64,000 nt of DNA from contig ML677366.1 in NCBI GenBank assembly GCA_007922305.1, positions 13,358,910 through 13,422,909 on the forward strand, read 5' to 3'. Made by a program: the position numbers and the translations under genes. Source of the stretch: Dermatemys mawii. Lineage: Eukaryota; Chordata; Testudines; Dermatemydidae. This document shows positions 34,301 through 46,380 of the stretch, one piece after another (position 1 is the first letter of the stretch; each line of letters starts with the position of its first letter). Below the pieces are notes generated by a model. The model had not been told where the DNA came from and made no database searches. It saw only the letters and a list, made by a program, of their open reading frames with translations.

Positions 34301-35889
34301 GCTATGGATGGAGGCAGCTTCCATGTACTATAAACCCAAACCAGGCTTCACAGAACAGCCAAGCCACCTGCAGGGGATGGGTTATTTAAAAGATTTTTGA
34401 GGGGAAAGGTCAGTTTCACTGCATCCTACTTCAGCAATCCAAGCTCCATTATGGAAGGCTCTGTTGCTGGATTTAGTTTCTTTTGCATTTGCTTCCCCCA
34501 GGTCTAAGTATACTGTTATCCCTTTCAACCCAAGCAGTTAGCCAAAATCTAAGGCTTGAGGATTGTTTCAGTTAGGAGGTGAAATTGATGATGGAGCCAC
34601 GTATTTCTTTGATGCAATCCTGTTTAATTACCAAGAATATACAAAGTCAGGTTTCTGTTTCTCCGAACTCAGGAGGACTGGAACAACAGTTTGCTCACAG
34701 TTCCAAGACCCCTTCAGCCGGTGTTGCAAAAACTGCTTATTTCCTTTGGAGTTCAGTCCAATATACCTCAAAGGACAGGCATAACTCAGTAGACTTCTGG
34801 AAAAACAAGATTTATTGCAAGCAATAAGGAGTCAGAGGGGGTTATCACCCAAACAACTGGCTCACCTCAATACATGTGTGAAGATATTTTATACCCCTGT
34901 GTTGTTAAGGGAGGGGGGACTTTCAATCCACTTACACAGGTGGGAACACTTAATGGCTATTACATCCATTGTTAGTATTAATCTATTTCATTTACCTGTC
35001 TAGTAAGCAGGAGGTTCAAAACACTTAGGGGTACTTAGACACTATGATGCCTGCACATCTGTGACAGGGTGAATGCAAGTTTAAAATGCATGTTAAACTA
35101 GGGGTCAATAGTACATATAGAGGGAGTGAGATTATAAGTCTAAGGTTATTTTAAAATCATACTACAACATTCTAAGTTACATTTTCCTAACAATCATTTT
35201 CTTAACAGCGGCACTCAGCCCAAAAATCTCTCAAGGCTTTTACTCAGGGCCACGAGCCTCATTCTTGTTCTGCTCTCTTCTTGGCTTTTTGCTCCTTCTC
35301 TCTCTCTCTCTCTTTCTGTGCTGTTTCCTGCTTCTTCCATCTCATACATACAGACACACTGCTCCAACCCAGTCATTCCCTTGCCCCTTTGTTTGTCAGA
35401 TCATAGTGGACCCCTCCTTGGGCCACATGGCTAACATCTTCTCCAGCCTTGCATGAGGCTTTCAGCTTTGTTTTGCATGGAGTTTCAGCCATTTATTCCA
35501 TCAGGGAGCTCCATTGCTTGTATACACTTATCTTATCCTGAGTGAAAGGCAGCTGTTACACCCACCAGTTTCAACGAAGTTTAATCCAACTCGTAACAAT
35601 ACCATAAACTTCCCCCACTCTCCAATTAAGGTTCTGAAACACCAGCCCCCTACCCAGACGCTTCTGCCTGGAAGGGCTTTCCTTTCCCACTCCCAGAACT
35701 GGGTGGAGTCTCTTCTTGATAAAAACAAAGCTCCTCTAGAAAGGAATGGGGCCAAGTCATTCAGACGTGATCTGGAATATTTCAATGGCCTCTTTCAGTA
35801 TGTAGAAAAGCCCAGTGCATTGTGGGATTCTTCTCTTCCCATGGGCGGCCCAGTACCAGAGTTCTAGGCATTTTGGTTCTAGGCACTCC

Positions 35890-36428
35890 CACTTTGCTCA
35901 GTGCTGGTTACTCCTCAGCTGGAGTAGTGTGTCCAGTTTTGGTCAGCAATGTATAGCAAGGATGGAGAGAAACTGGAAAGGATCCAGAGGAGAGTGACAA
36001 AGATGATCAAAGGGATGGAATGCAAGCCATATAAGCCTAAGGGCTGAGGGGACTGGGTATGTTTAGTGTTTGAAAAAGAGAAGATTAAGGCGGGACATGA
36101 TAGCAGTCTTAAAATCCTTGAAAGGCTGCCATAAAAAGATGGAGAAAAGTTTTTCTCTTTTGCCACAGAGGGCAGGACAAGAAGCAGTGGATACGAACTA
36201 CAGCACAGCAGATTTAGAAGAAATCTCAGGAAAAACTTCCTAACTGTAAGAGCAGTAGGAGAATGGAACAGGCTGCTTAGGGAAGTGGTCGAAGCCGCTT
36301 TGCTGGAGGTTTTCAAAAGGAGGATGGAGAGCCATCTGTCTTGGATAGTTTAGACCCAACAAATCCTGTATCTTGGCAGGGGGTTAGAATAATGACCCTT
36401 GCGATTCCTTCTAATGCAATGGATCTAT
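35890..36428 (+). mobile_element. CR1 LINE 3' end (ORF2 C-terminus plus tail)
   Basis: Broken plus-strand frames give CVQFW...KLERIQRRVTKMIKGME, then RKNFLTVRAVGEWNRLLREV and LEVFKRRMESHLS, the C-terminal signature of CR1 ORF2. Stops and frameshifts interrupt it. The DNA ends in a tail resembling the CR1 3' UTR (ATGACCCTTGCGATTCCTTC). Confidence 0.85.
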
Positions 36429-37011
36429 TTTCCTGTGGTTGTCATTTAGGCCAGCACCAAGTACTGAAATCCCTCATGACACTACACTTTTGGTGTTTGA
36501 ATTCGCACCAGGGCACTTGGCTTTTGGGTCAGCTTGCTTGGCATTTGCATCCACTTTTTCCCTTAAAGTGGCTCCAATGTTAAACTTGACTGAGTTGCTT
36601 CCAGCCTAGAGGCTGACCCCACGCCCATATCGTCTTTACACATCGCCCCCAAGTCACTTCACCATTCAAGCCCCAAGGCTGCCTCTCTCCTCACTGTGTG
36701 TCTGCAGCAGGTTCCCTCCCTCTCAGCTTGATCTAACTGGCACACAGAAGAGTAGGTCACAGCAGCACAATAAGGGATGTATTTTATACCTCAATATCTG
36801 GGTCCCGGAGAGATTTCTTAGTGCTATGAAATGAAGCCTTCTATAGCAACACACGTGCCTGTTACGGGGAGGAAGGGGCAATCTATAATGCCGTCTCAAG
36901 AGGATTAATCCCTAGCCTGTTCGTAATCCTTCAGACAGGGCAACCAGGCACTCACTGCTCAGATCTGCTCCCAGAATCAACTGCTTCAACTGCTTCATCC
37001 ACCCTGGCCTA

Positions 37012-37134
37012 TAGGGTGACCAGATGTCCCAGTTTTATAGGGACAGTCCTGATTTTTGGGTCTTTTTCTTATATAGGCTCCTATTACCTCCCACCCCTGT
37101 CCTGATTTTTCAGCCTTGCTGTCTGGTCACCCTA
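37012..37134 (+). mobile_element. hAT MITE, TAGGGTGACC family
   Basis: 123 bp beginning TAGGGTGACCAGATGTCCC and ending GGTCACCCTA. Perfect 8-bp target duplication CTGGCCTA at 37004-37011 and 37135-37142. Confidence 0.9.
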
Positions 37135-37419
37135 CTGGCCTAGTTACTGGCCAATCTGCATTTCAAATCCTGGCGACTAATGGTCAGAAAAGACATCTGG
37201 GATTTTTTGCAGTCCCTGCATGAGATTTGACTTTTCCTTATTCTCCCCACATAAAAGAGCATCCTAAATTTTTACCTCCCTTACTGATAATGGACCATTA
37301 TTTGTAGGAATCCAGAGTATTTGGCTGTGCTAAAATTTAGGTAGCTAAGAACTCAGGAACATCTAAATAAACCCACATAGTGAAGGATAATAATCTATAG
37401 CAGGTATACAGACATTTCT

Positions 37420-37560
37420 TGTCCAATTCCCCTGGGAGGGAGGTAGAGCATTGTTGTTCCTGTGTTATAATGAGGAGAGTGAGGTGCAGTGACATGATTT
37501 TGCCCAGTTTACAGTGCAAAGCTGTTTCAGAGCTGAGAGAAGAACCCAGGCGGCTCCAAC
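37420..37560 (-). repeat. MIR-like SINE, reverse orientation
   Basis: Order matches the reverse MIR core: GAGAGTGAGGTGCAGTGACA, TTGCCCAGTTTACAGTGCAA, then CAGAGCTGAGAGAAGAACCC. Diverged. Confidence 0.5.
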
Positions 37561-37874
37561 CTCAGGAAAACAAGATTATATTCAGATTGGTATTAGTGTA
37601 TCTAAGACTCTCACTACACACCATGGGTGGCGTACCCGAACACACCTATACACTAACGCTTTCAAAAACTCCCACACCCCAATCTGGATCTGTGCTGGAT
37701 ATGAAATACGCATGTACTTTGAAAACCCTGAAGCTTTTACATACAATCGCCCATAACCCCAGCCTGACTCCAGATGTCCAGCACCTTACTTCTTAACTTG
37801 TGTATGTTTTCATTTTTTTAACATTAGTTTTAATAAAGTTTTTAATCAGTACTTTTATAGAACCCCCCCATTAC

Positions 37875-37985
37875 CATTGTATCTGAGTGCCTCCCAATCT
37901 TTAATAGACTTATCCTCACAATACCCTGGGGATTGTGGGGATTTCCCCATTGCCATCTGGGGAAATGAGGCTCCAACTGATGAAG
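37875..37985 (-). repeat. MIR-like relic, reverse orientation
   Basis: CTTATCCTCACAATACCCTG followed by CCATCTGGGGAAATGAGGCT resembles the reverse complement of the MIR 3' half. Weak. Confidence 0.4.
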
Positions 37986-39810
37986 TATCCTTCTCCTAAT
38001 AGCACATATCAACATTCCTTGCAGAGGGGGCTAGACATGCTACAGAACAATGGAACCATTTACATGATTAGCAAGGATGAGTGGACTGAATCTGCTCAAA
38101 TACAAAGCAGATATCTGCAGGCAGATAAGCACTAAACAGTCCCTTTTTGGGGGGGAATCAATTGCCACACACTCCTACATCCTAAATTATGCTCTCTCCT
38201 AACTTTACTCTTGCTATTTGATTTGATAACTGAAGGGATTTGAGCCAAGGGATAAATTCTGGTCCTGATTTGACAATGCCCTATTCAGATGAGTAATGTT
38301 TACTCAGGCAATTTGTCCCATTGATGGGATTAGTGTGTGAGTAAAACCTTGCAGGATTGGGCCATGAGTTATATTCATTCATTTCATTGGGAACCACACT
38401 TTTCCCTGGCAGATTTGGGTGCTTTGTTGCAGAGCATCCCAACACCAGCTGCACTCATTGCTCTAATCCCCTTTCTGGGTGACCTTCACTCACTCAACAT
38501 GCAGAATTGCCACTGCTCTGGCACAAGAGACAAAAAGAACGCAGTGGCACCAGGAAGCAGCCCTCTTTCAGCCTTTATCCTGTGAGGAGAGTCCCATGTC
38601 AGGCAGCTGGATCAGCACCTTCTGCCACCACATCTTAGGTCCGTTGCTGTGACGCCCTCTCATCCTGATACAACAGCTGAGTTCTTTTCATGTTCTGCGG
38701 GAAATGAAACCTGCTCCCCACATGGGGACTTTCCCATGACAGTTAAATTATGCTGGGGAAAACCCTCCGAGGAGGGGGAACATTTCCCTAGAACAGACCC
38801 TTTCACGTAAGATTTAATTGGGAGCTTCAACCTGCTCCTGGGAATGGTAGATATCAAACTCTTAGGAGCCCAGACTGTCTCTTACTCTGTATTTGTCCAC
38901 AGGGGCCATGTTCTCCATTGGGGCCTCTTAGCACTACCACACAGAAATAAAGAATAACAATAATGAACAGGGACATAGTCTTCCCAGGAATTTACAGAAA
39001 CCTGTTCTGTCAGCTAGTTAAGAGAGGCAGTTTCTTAAAGTGTATTCCCCTTTTGCTTTCCCCTCCCCAACCCTCCTCTTTTCTCCTCCCACTTCCTGAG
39101 CTTCATATCTATGTAAACAAAGGAGAGAGACTCCTGCCCATGCCTGGCCCTGATTATTTCACTATGTTTCTCTTTGATCTCTTGATTTCTGAGTTTAATT
39201 TGAATGTCTAAATTCATGCCTTCCTCGCCCCACTCCGATCCCCTGGGGCCTGGCAAGCAAGGTAGGATTTGCCATAGCTCAGGGACTCATTTATTCAAAC
39301 AGTTGTACTTAAAAGATATATCAGGTGCCCTTTTAAGAAGCCTTTCAGTGGCCATTTCTGAGACTGGCTGAGGCCAGATACTGGAGAACAAAGCCTGTCC
39401 AGTTCCTGTGGTCTTTCTCACCTACCCACCCACCCACAATTTGGTGCAAGATTTTCTAGGCTGACTGTGCCTGACTTGGTCGCAAGTCTTACCTATTCCT
39501 TCCTTTTCCCTTTCAGTCCCTGGCACTAAAGGCAGCTTTGGTTAGTTGGGGCCCATTGTGTCCCCTAAGCTTTGACTCAGGTAGGTGCAGATCTTTGATG
39601 TAGCCTCAGAAGGATGATTGCCCCCCTCCTACCGCTATGCCTGAAGGGGACAGTGCCTTACAGGTGAGGCAATCACTAAAAATCTGGCCCTGTCTCAGCC
39701 AAATTGTCTCAGAAGATGCCAGGAGACTCCTATAAACCATAGGGCTGACTCCCATGGTGCCTCAGTTGAAGCTCAGTGGGAGCCCAACACAAGACTCTGG
39801 TGGTGCCTCT

Positions 39811-40079
39811 GACTATGTCTACACAGTAAAAAAGGACCCACGGCAATGAGTCTCAGAGCCAGGCCAACTGACTTGGGTTCATGGGCTTGCTCTACAGAAA
39901 TAAAAATAGCAGTGTAGATGTATGGGTGTAGGGAGCCTGGGTTGTGAAACCCAGCAAGGGGGGACAGTCTTGGAGCCCGGGCTCCCTCCTCAGCCGGAAC
40001 GACTACACTGCTATTTTTAGCCCTGTAGATCAAGCCTGAGTCAATTAACCTGGGTTCTGAGGGCTGTGTAGACGTGCCT
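39811..40079 (+). mobile_element. Harbinger-like MITE
   Basis: Left end ACTATGTCTACACAGT and right end GCTGTGTAGACGTGCC are inverted repeats with the GTCTACAC motif shared with the ends of 43433-46771. The middle has an inverted GAGCCCGGGCTCCC block and paired AGCAGTGTAGA / CTACACTGCT blocks. Confidence 0.7.
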
Positions 40080-40089
40080 TCTGAAGCCT

Positions 40090-43000
40090 ATAGGTACAGG
40101 GGGGAATATGTGAGAATGGATGAGGCCCTCTGTTCTGAATACAGACTTCATTTAGCTAGATTACAGAGGAGTTCTTCTCTCTGGCTCATGAATTCAGGCT
40201 CCTTCTCTGCAGTTTCCTACCTCTCTGGCTGTAGCTTCCCAAAACCACATGTTTTCCAGGAATGGAAACAACTGCAGGAGATGGTCTGGCATCCCCGCCA
40301 CAATGTCAAGGCCCCACATCCAGAAGAGCAGCTCCAGTCACTCATTTTCTGTTCCCACATGACTACCCCTTTCCTCAAAAGAAAAACCAAAACCCAAACT
40401 CCAAGCCAGGCATGTGTCCCAAAAGCAATCGATGTGGGAGCGGCAGCGGCAGAAGTCACCCGCCAGGGCTCAGATCAGGGTCATCAGGCCAGGGACAGAG
40501 CTTGTGGCACATTGTGGAGGTGAACAGGAAGGGAAATATACATGGTGGATCCCACATGTTTATAAAGTATGTCAAAATGTATAACATGCTATGTAAGCTC
40601 TGCAGGTTTTTATTATACCCAGAGTGCTCACAGTTTATAAATCAGAAGAGAATTTTTGTAGCTGCTGACACTGTAGATTCCACCTGGATTCCACTACCTC
40701 TTCTATCACCTCCAAGGCTAGAGACTCCCTAGCAGGAATTCAGCAGGCAGCTTGGTTGTGATGTGGGAAGCGAGCTCACAATCCTGAGGCTGTCTCAGCT
40801 CCACAGAGCTAGTTCTGTAGGAGTAAAAAAAGCCCTTTTAGTTCCAACCTGCCCATTTCTGGGAGGTTGCTGCAGGATTTTCCCTAGCGGACATTACTGA
40901 GACTTGGTTTTTGCCCTATCTAGTTTTAAATGTCCCAAATGTCCCACCCTTCCCTGGAGAGACTATACCACCAGGAAATCTGTGTCACTGCCAGGAAGTT
41001 TATCTTGATGTTCAGAGTAAATTTTGTTTTCTTAATTCCATTCCATTTCTCTTAGTCAGACCCCATCAGTCACCTGAAATCATTCCTCTTTCTTCTCAAG
41101 ACAGTTCACTTGTCCCACCTCAGGCCTTCTTGACGTGAGGAAACCTAGGAACTCTAAGTCCTCATTGGTGCAGCTCCACTATTGGTAGCAAGGATGACAG
41201 CGACACCATGGTGAAAATGCCCAAGTCTCATCTACAACTACAGCTTCCCTCCCGAAGCAGGGGGAAAGAATTGGCAGGAGGAATCATTCTGAAGAGCAGC
41301 CTGTTCTGGCAGCTTCCATTTTCATTAGCAGATTATGCTACATTTCTCTCTTTCTTATTCTCCATACCATAGTTACAGGCTACACCGTAATATCCTGATT
41401 GAAACATTTCCCTATACTTCTGAAGGGAGCTGCTGACAAAGACATTAACAGATTCCCCTTTTCCCTTCACAGCCCTCTAGAAGCCTTTGTATTACTGCTC
41501 TCACTTGTGTCTCCAACTCCCCCGAGGTCGATATCTGCTGCAAATTCCATGCATTCTTTGTCTTCCCAATTGCTGATTGAAGTGAAATGGACCCAGCTGT
41601 AGCACTGACTCCCTCCTGAACCCTCTAGACAACTCAGGAATGGCTATTTATCCTTCTCTAGTCAAGTCAGGATGTCTGACCTGGAGCCATACAGGAAACA
41701 GATACTGCGAATGAGATGATGTTGGTTTCACAGTTACTTTTCAGGCCGTCACAGCATTTGATATGAATAGCTTTGTTAATCAGTGGCTTTGGGTTTTTTT
41801 GCCAAATTCCTGGACAGTATTTGTTTCTTCCTTTGCCCTTTCATGGCACGGGGCCACCATTAAAACAGGGGAAGTAGCAGCATTCCCTCTAGGTATCTTC
41901 TGGGAATGTGAGAGCAGCAAGAAAGTATCTTAGGCAGCGGTTGAACTCCCCCAGGACATTTACTTATTTAGCCCCACCACATTCCAAAACATTTCAGAGC
42001 ACTTAGCAGGGGAAAGAACCTGATTCATTACAGGGGAGACTAGTAAGCTAGGTCCATACACATTTAGGTTGCTTGCTTCCAAGGTTTGGCCCCCAGCTGT
42101 TTTTTTAGTGGAAAAAATGCGGTCGGTCATCCACATGTGGACCTGTGATGATTCAAATCAATTCAATAAGACTTCATTGGCATGACAAGCTATATGGGTG
42201 CTCCTCGGTGTAAGGCAAGGACAGAGCTCTCAGATATCGGTCAGAGGTGAATATGACCCACTCTGGACAGGGTTAAGTGTCGTTACAGTTTGATCCCCTC
42301 TGTCCATACTGGAGCTATTGTCAGATTCCTACTTAGGGTGATGCCGTCTGAGCTGTCTCTCTCTCCTTTCTCCCAGGATCCGACACAGTCTCCCCTCATC
42401 ACTTTTAGACGAGACATCTTTTATGATGCCTAATCACTGGAAGAACTATCTTTTTTGTGCATTCCTCATGTTGCAGACATTTCTGTTCTCTTTGTCTCTT
42501 GTCCTGCATCCCCTGGCTTTGTCTGTGTCAGTCTCTCATCTGTCCTTCTCTCTGCTAGGCCTGGCTGACTCCAAAACTAGCCACATCTGATATTGGGTAA
42601 ACAGGAATGGAGTCTATTAAGTGCATCGTGGAAACTGACTATTCCGCCTCACCCAGGGTAGAAGGGCTGGGTTCAGAAAGAAAGGGCAGACCAACAAGCT
42701 ATTTGCAGCTGGAGTTGTAGAGAAATAACCTTGTGTATCATTTAACCTGGCTGCAGCCCTTAATTGCTGTACAATAGCTAATGCAACCGTCTTCATTTGT
42801 CTTTTCTTTTTTCTTTCTTTATTCTCTATTTTCTCTCCTCTCTTACCTTCTTCTTCTCTCTGTTTTCCTTTCTTCACTCTCTTACCCCTTGTTTCACTTC
42901 CTGGCTCCCCTTTTTATGTCTTTCCACGTGTCTTTTTTGTTAGTTTTTCTTCTTTTGCTTCTCCCTCTGCTGTTTCCTGTCCCCCCTGTTAATCTCTGGT

Positions 43001-43425
43001 TGCTTCCTCTCACCTCTCCTGTAGTTCCTTCCCCCTCCATGTGCAAGACAGAGCAGGAAAGTAACAGTAACACTCTCCAATCCCTGAAATGTGAGCATCA
43101 CTTTGGACATCGTCATCTTACGAATTTCCGCTCACCCCTGGAGCAGAGCAGAGAAAATGTCTTTAGCATGCTGTGCTATCACCTGTATCACTGTATCTTT
43201 CATGCATCTCAACGGTACCTACCGATCCCATAGTAGAGGCTGCCCTCTGAGCAGTCCAGTATTGTGGGTGGTAACAAAAAAGCAGAATAAGACTGGTTTG
43301 GACTAATAATGTGTAAGGATTACAGATTTTGGCCTTGATTCTGGGGTTAACATCCCAACTCTTGTAAAAGGCGCCAGGAGAGCTTTAATGACTACAGTTG
43401 GCTAGAACCCTGATTATCCATCTCA
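40090..43425. other. Intergenic DNA, no recognised gene
   Basis: AT-rich to mixed sequence with polypyrimidine stretches (42790-43030). No exon, RNA gene or complete mobile element could be supported. Confidence 0.5.
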
Positions 43426-43755
43426 TCTCAAAGGGTATGTCTGCACTACAAACTTATGTCGATTTTGTTAAAGTCAATTTTGTAAAGCAGACTGTATAAA
43501 ATCGATTCTGTGTGTCCACACTAAACACAGTAAGTCGGCATTGTTCGTCCACACTACAGTAGGAAGCGTCGACATAGCGAGTGGTGCACTGTGGGTACCT
43601 ATCCCACAGTTCCCAGAGTCCCAGCAAACGACATTTTGAGCTTTCTCCATTCCCAAACCCACCCACCCCGCAGTGCCCCTCCCACTGTGAAAGCAACTGC
43701 AAACAGTCATGTCGCGCGCTTTTGCTGCCTGAGCTGACGCCATAGCAGTGAAAGC

Positions 43756-45049
43756 ATGGAGCCTGCTCAGGTAACCGCTGCAGTAATGGCCGTTGTGAAT
43801 ACCTCGCACATTGCTGTGGACTTTATGCTGCATCGTATGCACAAGAAGGCGATCAGGAGACAACTGCGCTATCGGGAGAGTGACGACAGTGATGAGGACA
43901 TGGACATGGACACTGACGTTTTTGAAAGTAAGGGGCCCGACAACCTGGCAATTTTGGTGGCAATGGGGCAGGCTCATGCTATGGAACGCCGAATCTGGGC
44001 CAGGGAAACAAGCACTGACTGGTGGGATCGCATAGTGCTGCGGGTCTGGGATGACTCACAGTGGCTCAGAAACTTTCGCATGAGAAAGGGCACGTTCATG
44101 GAACTTTGTGACTTGCTTTCCCCTGCCCTCCAGCGCGAGAATACCAAAACGAGAGCAGCCCTCACAGTTCAGAAGCGAGTGGCGATAGCCCTCTGGAAGC
44201 TTGCAACGCCAGACAGCTACTGGTCAGTCGCGAATCAATTTGGAGTGGGTAAATCTACAGTGGGGGCTGCTGTGATGCAAGTATCCAGGGCAATCATTGA
44301 TCTGCTGCTATCCAGGGTTGTGTGTCTGGGAAATGTGCAGGCTATAGTAGATGGCTTTGCCGCGCTGGGATTCCCTAACTGTGGGGGGGCTATAGATGGC
44401 ACTCGTATCCCTATCTTGGCACCAGACAACGAGGGCGCAGAGTACGGAAACCGCAAGGGGTATTGTTCAATGGTCATGCAAGCACTGGTTGACCACAAGG
44501 GACGTTTCACCGACATGTGCGTGGGATGGCCAGGAAAGGTTCATGACGCTCGTGTGTTCAGGAACTCTAAGCTGTATAGACAGCTGACGCAAGGGACTTT
44601 CTTCCCAGACCAGAAAATTACTGTGGGGGGGTGTTGAAATGCCAATCATTATCCTTGGGGACCCAGCCTACCCCTTAATGCCCTGGCTTATGAAGCCATA
44701 CACAGGATCCCTGAACAAGAGTCAGGAGCTGTTCAACTATAGGCTGAGCAAGTGCAGAATGGTTGTGGAGTGCGCATTTGGCCGTCTGAAGGCCAGGTGG
44801 AGAATCCTACTTACTCGCTCAGACCTCAGCGAAAGAAATGTGCCCATTGTTATTGCTGTTTGCTGTGTGCACCACAATCTCTGTGAGAGCAAGGGGGAGA
44901 CGTTTATGGCGGGGTGGGAGGCAGAGGCAAATGTCCTGTCCGCTACTTACGAGCAACCAGACACCAGGGCAAGTACAAGAGCGCACCAGGAAGCACTGCG
45001 CCTCAGAGAAGCCTTGAAAAACCCGCTCCCTTGCTCTGCTCTGCGATAA
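43756..45049 (+). pseudogene. Harbinger transposase, one frameshift
   Basis: DDE-type transposase (HARBI1/DDE_Tnp_4 family), a nuclear enzyme that cuts and joins the element with its Myb-like partner. The first part (43756-44634, stop 44635-44637) is 293 codons. It has an acidic stretch (about 41-58), a helix-turn-helix-like SYWSVANQFGVGKSTV (154-169), the first catalytic Asp in AIDGTRI (D214) and the second in KVHDARVF (D264). The second part (44639-45049) carries the catalytic Glu in MVVECAFGRLKARW and ends LPCSALR. The two frames differ by one base at a run of seven G (44625-44631). Otherwise the frame is open, so the break is recent or a base-calling error. The start Met fits the acidic N-terminus but is not proven. 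Confidence 0.88.
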
Positions 45050-45183
45050 GCCTCCCACCCTCCAGCCCTATAGAGCTGTTGAAAACCTGCTCCCTTGCTC
45101 TGCGATAAGCCTCCCACCCTTCAGCCCTATAGAGCTGTTGAAAACCCGCTCCCTTGCTCTGCTCTGCAATAAGCTTCCTGCCA
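45016..45183 (+). repeat. Tandem repeat at the transposase 3' end
   Basis: Two full units (65 and 59 bp) and one partial unit. Each carries CGCTCCCTTGCTCTG or a close variant, then GATAAGCCTCCCACCCT and AGCCCTATAGAGCTGTTGAA. The transposase stop (45047-45049) is in the first unit. Confidence 0.85.
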
Positions 45184-45186
45184 TCC

Positions 45187-45868
45187 TTATTCCCTTACCC
45201 TCCATTTGCGGAGTAAATAAAGTCTCTTTTTTAAAAAGCATGCATTCTTTAATGATTCTTCACAAACAAAGGGGAAGACTGGCAAGATAACCCAGAAGGG
45301 GTGGGTGAGGAGGAAAACCAGTCGGTGTGGTGGATGGGGGAAGTGGGGGACAAAGACACAGCACATTTTAAAAACTTTTCTGATAAACTGAGCCGCATGC
45401 TGCTTGTGTTGTATTGTGGGGTAGAGTGGGTCGGTTCCCAGAGCCTCTCCCCACCCCCGCGTTCTCACCCCGCGTCTGGGTGGGAAGGCAATGGAACTTG
45501 GGGAGGAGGGGAGGTGGTTACATAGGGGCTGCAGGGGTAATCTTTGGTCCTGATGAAGCTCCACCAGACACCGGAGCATGTCACTCTGATCCTCCATTAT
45601 CCGCAGCATTGCTTCCATCCTCCTTTCTTCTCGCTCCTGCCATCTCTCCTCCCACTCCTGCCATCTCTCCTCCCATGCTGCTACTGCTGCCCTGGATATG
45701 CTCTGGGACTCTAAAAATTTTTCTCTCCATGCTTTGTTTCGAGCTGCCTCACTGCGGGAGAAATTCATGAGCTCGGCAAACAAATCTTCTCTTGTGCACT
45801 TCCTTCTCCTTCTCATCTGCGCTATCCTCTCCGAAGGGGATGTTAGCAGGGGGGCGGGGTCACGCTGG
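45187..45868 (-). CDS. Harbinger second protein (Myb/SANT-like partner), C-terminal exon
   Basis: Minus-strand frame from an acceptor (CCTACAG before 45868) through RRRRKCTREDLFAELMNFS, then a Glu/Arg/Trp-rich coiled-coil segment (AAWEERWQEWEERWQEREER) and LPLQPLCNHLPSSPSSIAFP. I recognise this as the C-terminal part of the Harbinger Myb-like protein (often annotated MSANTD-like), which binds element ends and brings the transposase to the nucleus. The trihelix SANT domain expected upstream is missing. The ORF runs on to 45187 without the usual family end, so the tail may be extended by mutation. Confidence 0.6.
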
Positions 45869-46306
45869 CTGTAGGAGGAAAGAAAGAAAAAGGTTATAAG
45901 ATAGATAGATACATTCTCCAGAACAATGGGAACAGTCTTTCACGATGAAACAAAGTATTCACAGACTGCATATGCTTTCTGTACAAGGTCGCATTTTGCA
46001 CCTTAAATTGAGTGCCTGTAGCTTTCTTGTACAGACATCACATCAGGCACTCTCTTCCAGGGCCAGGCAACAGAAACCACCATGCAGGTAAGCCACATTC
46101 TTTCGGTTTGATCCACATTCTTTACAACAATGCTCTCCTTTCCCACAGTAAGCACCCCCACACCACATGGCTCCCTGCTGCTGCAACACAAGCAGCCCCC
46201 AGCCCAAGCTGCTGCTCTCATGGAGGTTTCTCTCCCCCCCACAAACACACACATGCCCCCAACACAAGCAGCCTCCAGCGTTTTCTCTTCCTCCCAACCC
46301 CCTTAC

Positions 46307-46380
46307 CTAGCTCTTTTGTGCTGGTTGGTCTCCTGTGCTGATGAGCTCTGCATGGTGCTTTGTGCTGAGGAGCTCTGCAT
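46307..46380 (-). CDS. Possible first exon of the Harbinger second protein
   Basis: Reads MQSSSAQSTMQSSSAQETNQ then HKRA before a GTAAGG donor (46306). The MQSSSAQ start is one I associate with this protein family. The exon ends in a phase that joins in frame to 45868. The donor may be incidental, because the family's SANT domain would normally follow KRA. Confidence 0.4.

Larger units (their letters stand above)
30250..35880. other. Intergenic DNA, MFGE8 upstream side
   Basis: No gene is recognised. It contains a MITE (30644-30765), a LINE remnant (30950-31360) and a CT-rich run (about 35296-35314). The stretch 34500-35460 has LTR- or LINE-like base composition but no diagnostic end. ORFs are short and without domains. 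Confidence 0.5.
36430..39800. other. Intergenic DNA with scattered old repeats
   Basis: No gene recognised. Contains one MITE (37012-37134) and two reverse MIR relics (37420-37560, 37875-37985). A further repeat-like block around 38220-38360 (GTGAGTAAAACCTTGCAGGA) is of a kind common in turtles. Confidence 0.45.

Noticed and set aside
42780..43040. 150-codon ORF rich in Phe/Leu/Ser
   Set aside because: It is a translated polypyrimidine tract. The apparent membrane character is a result of base composition.
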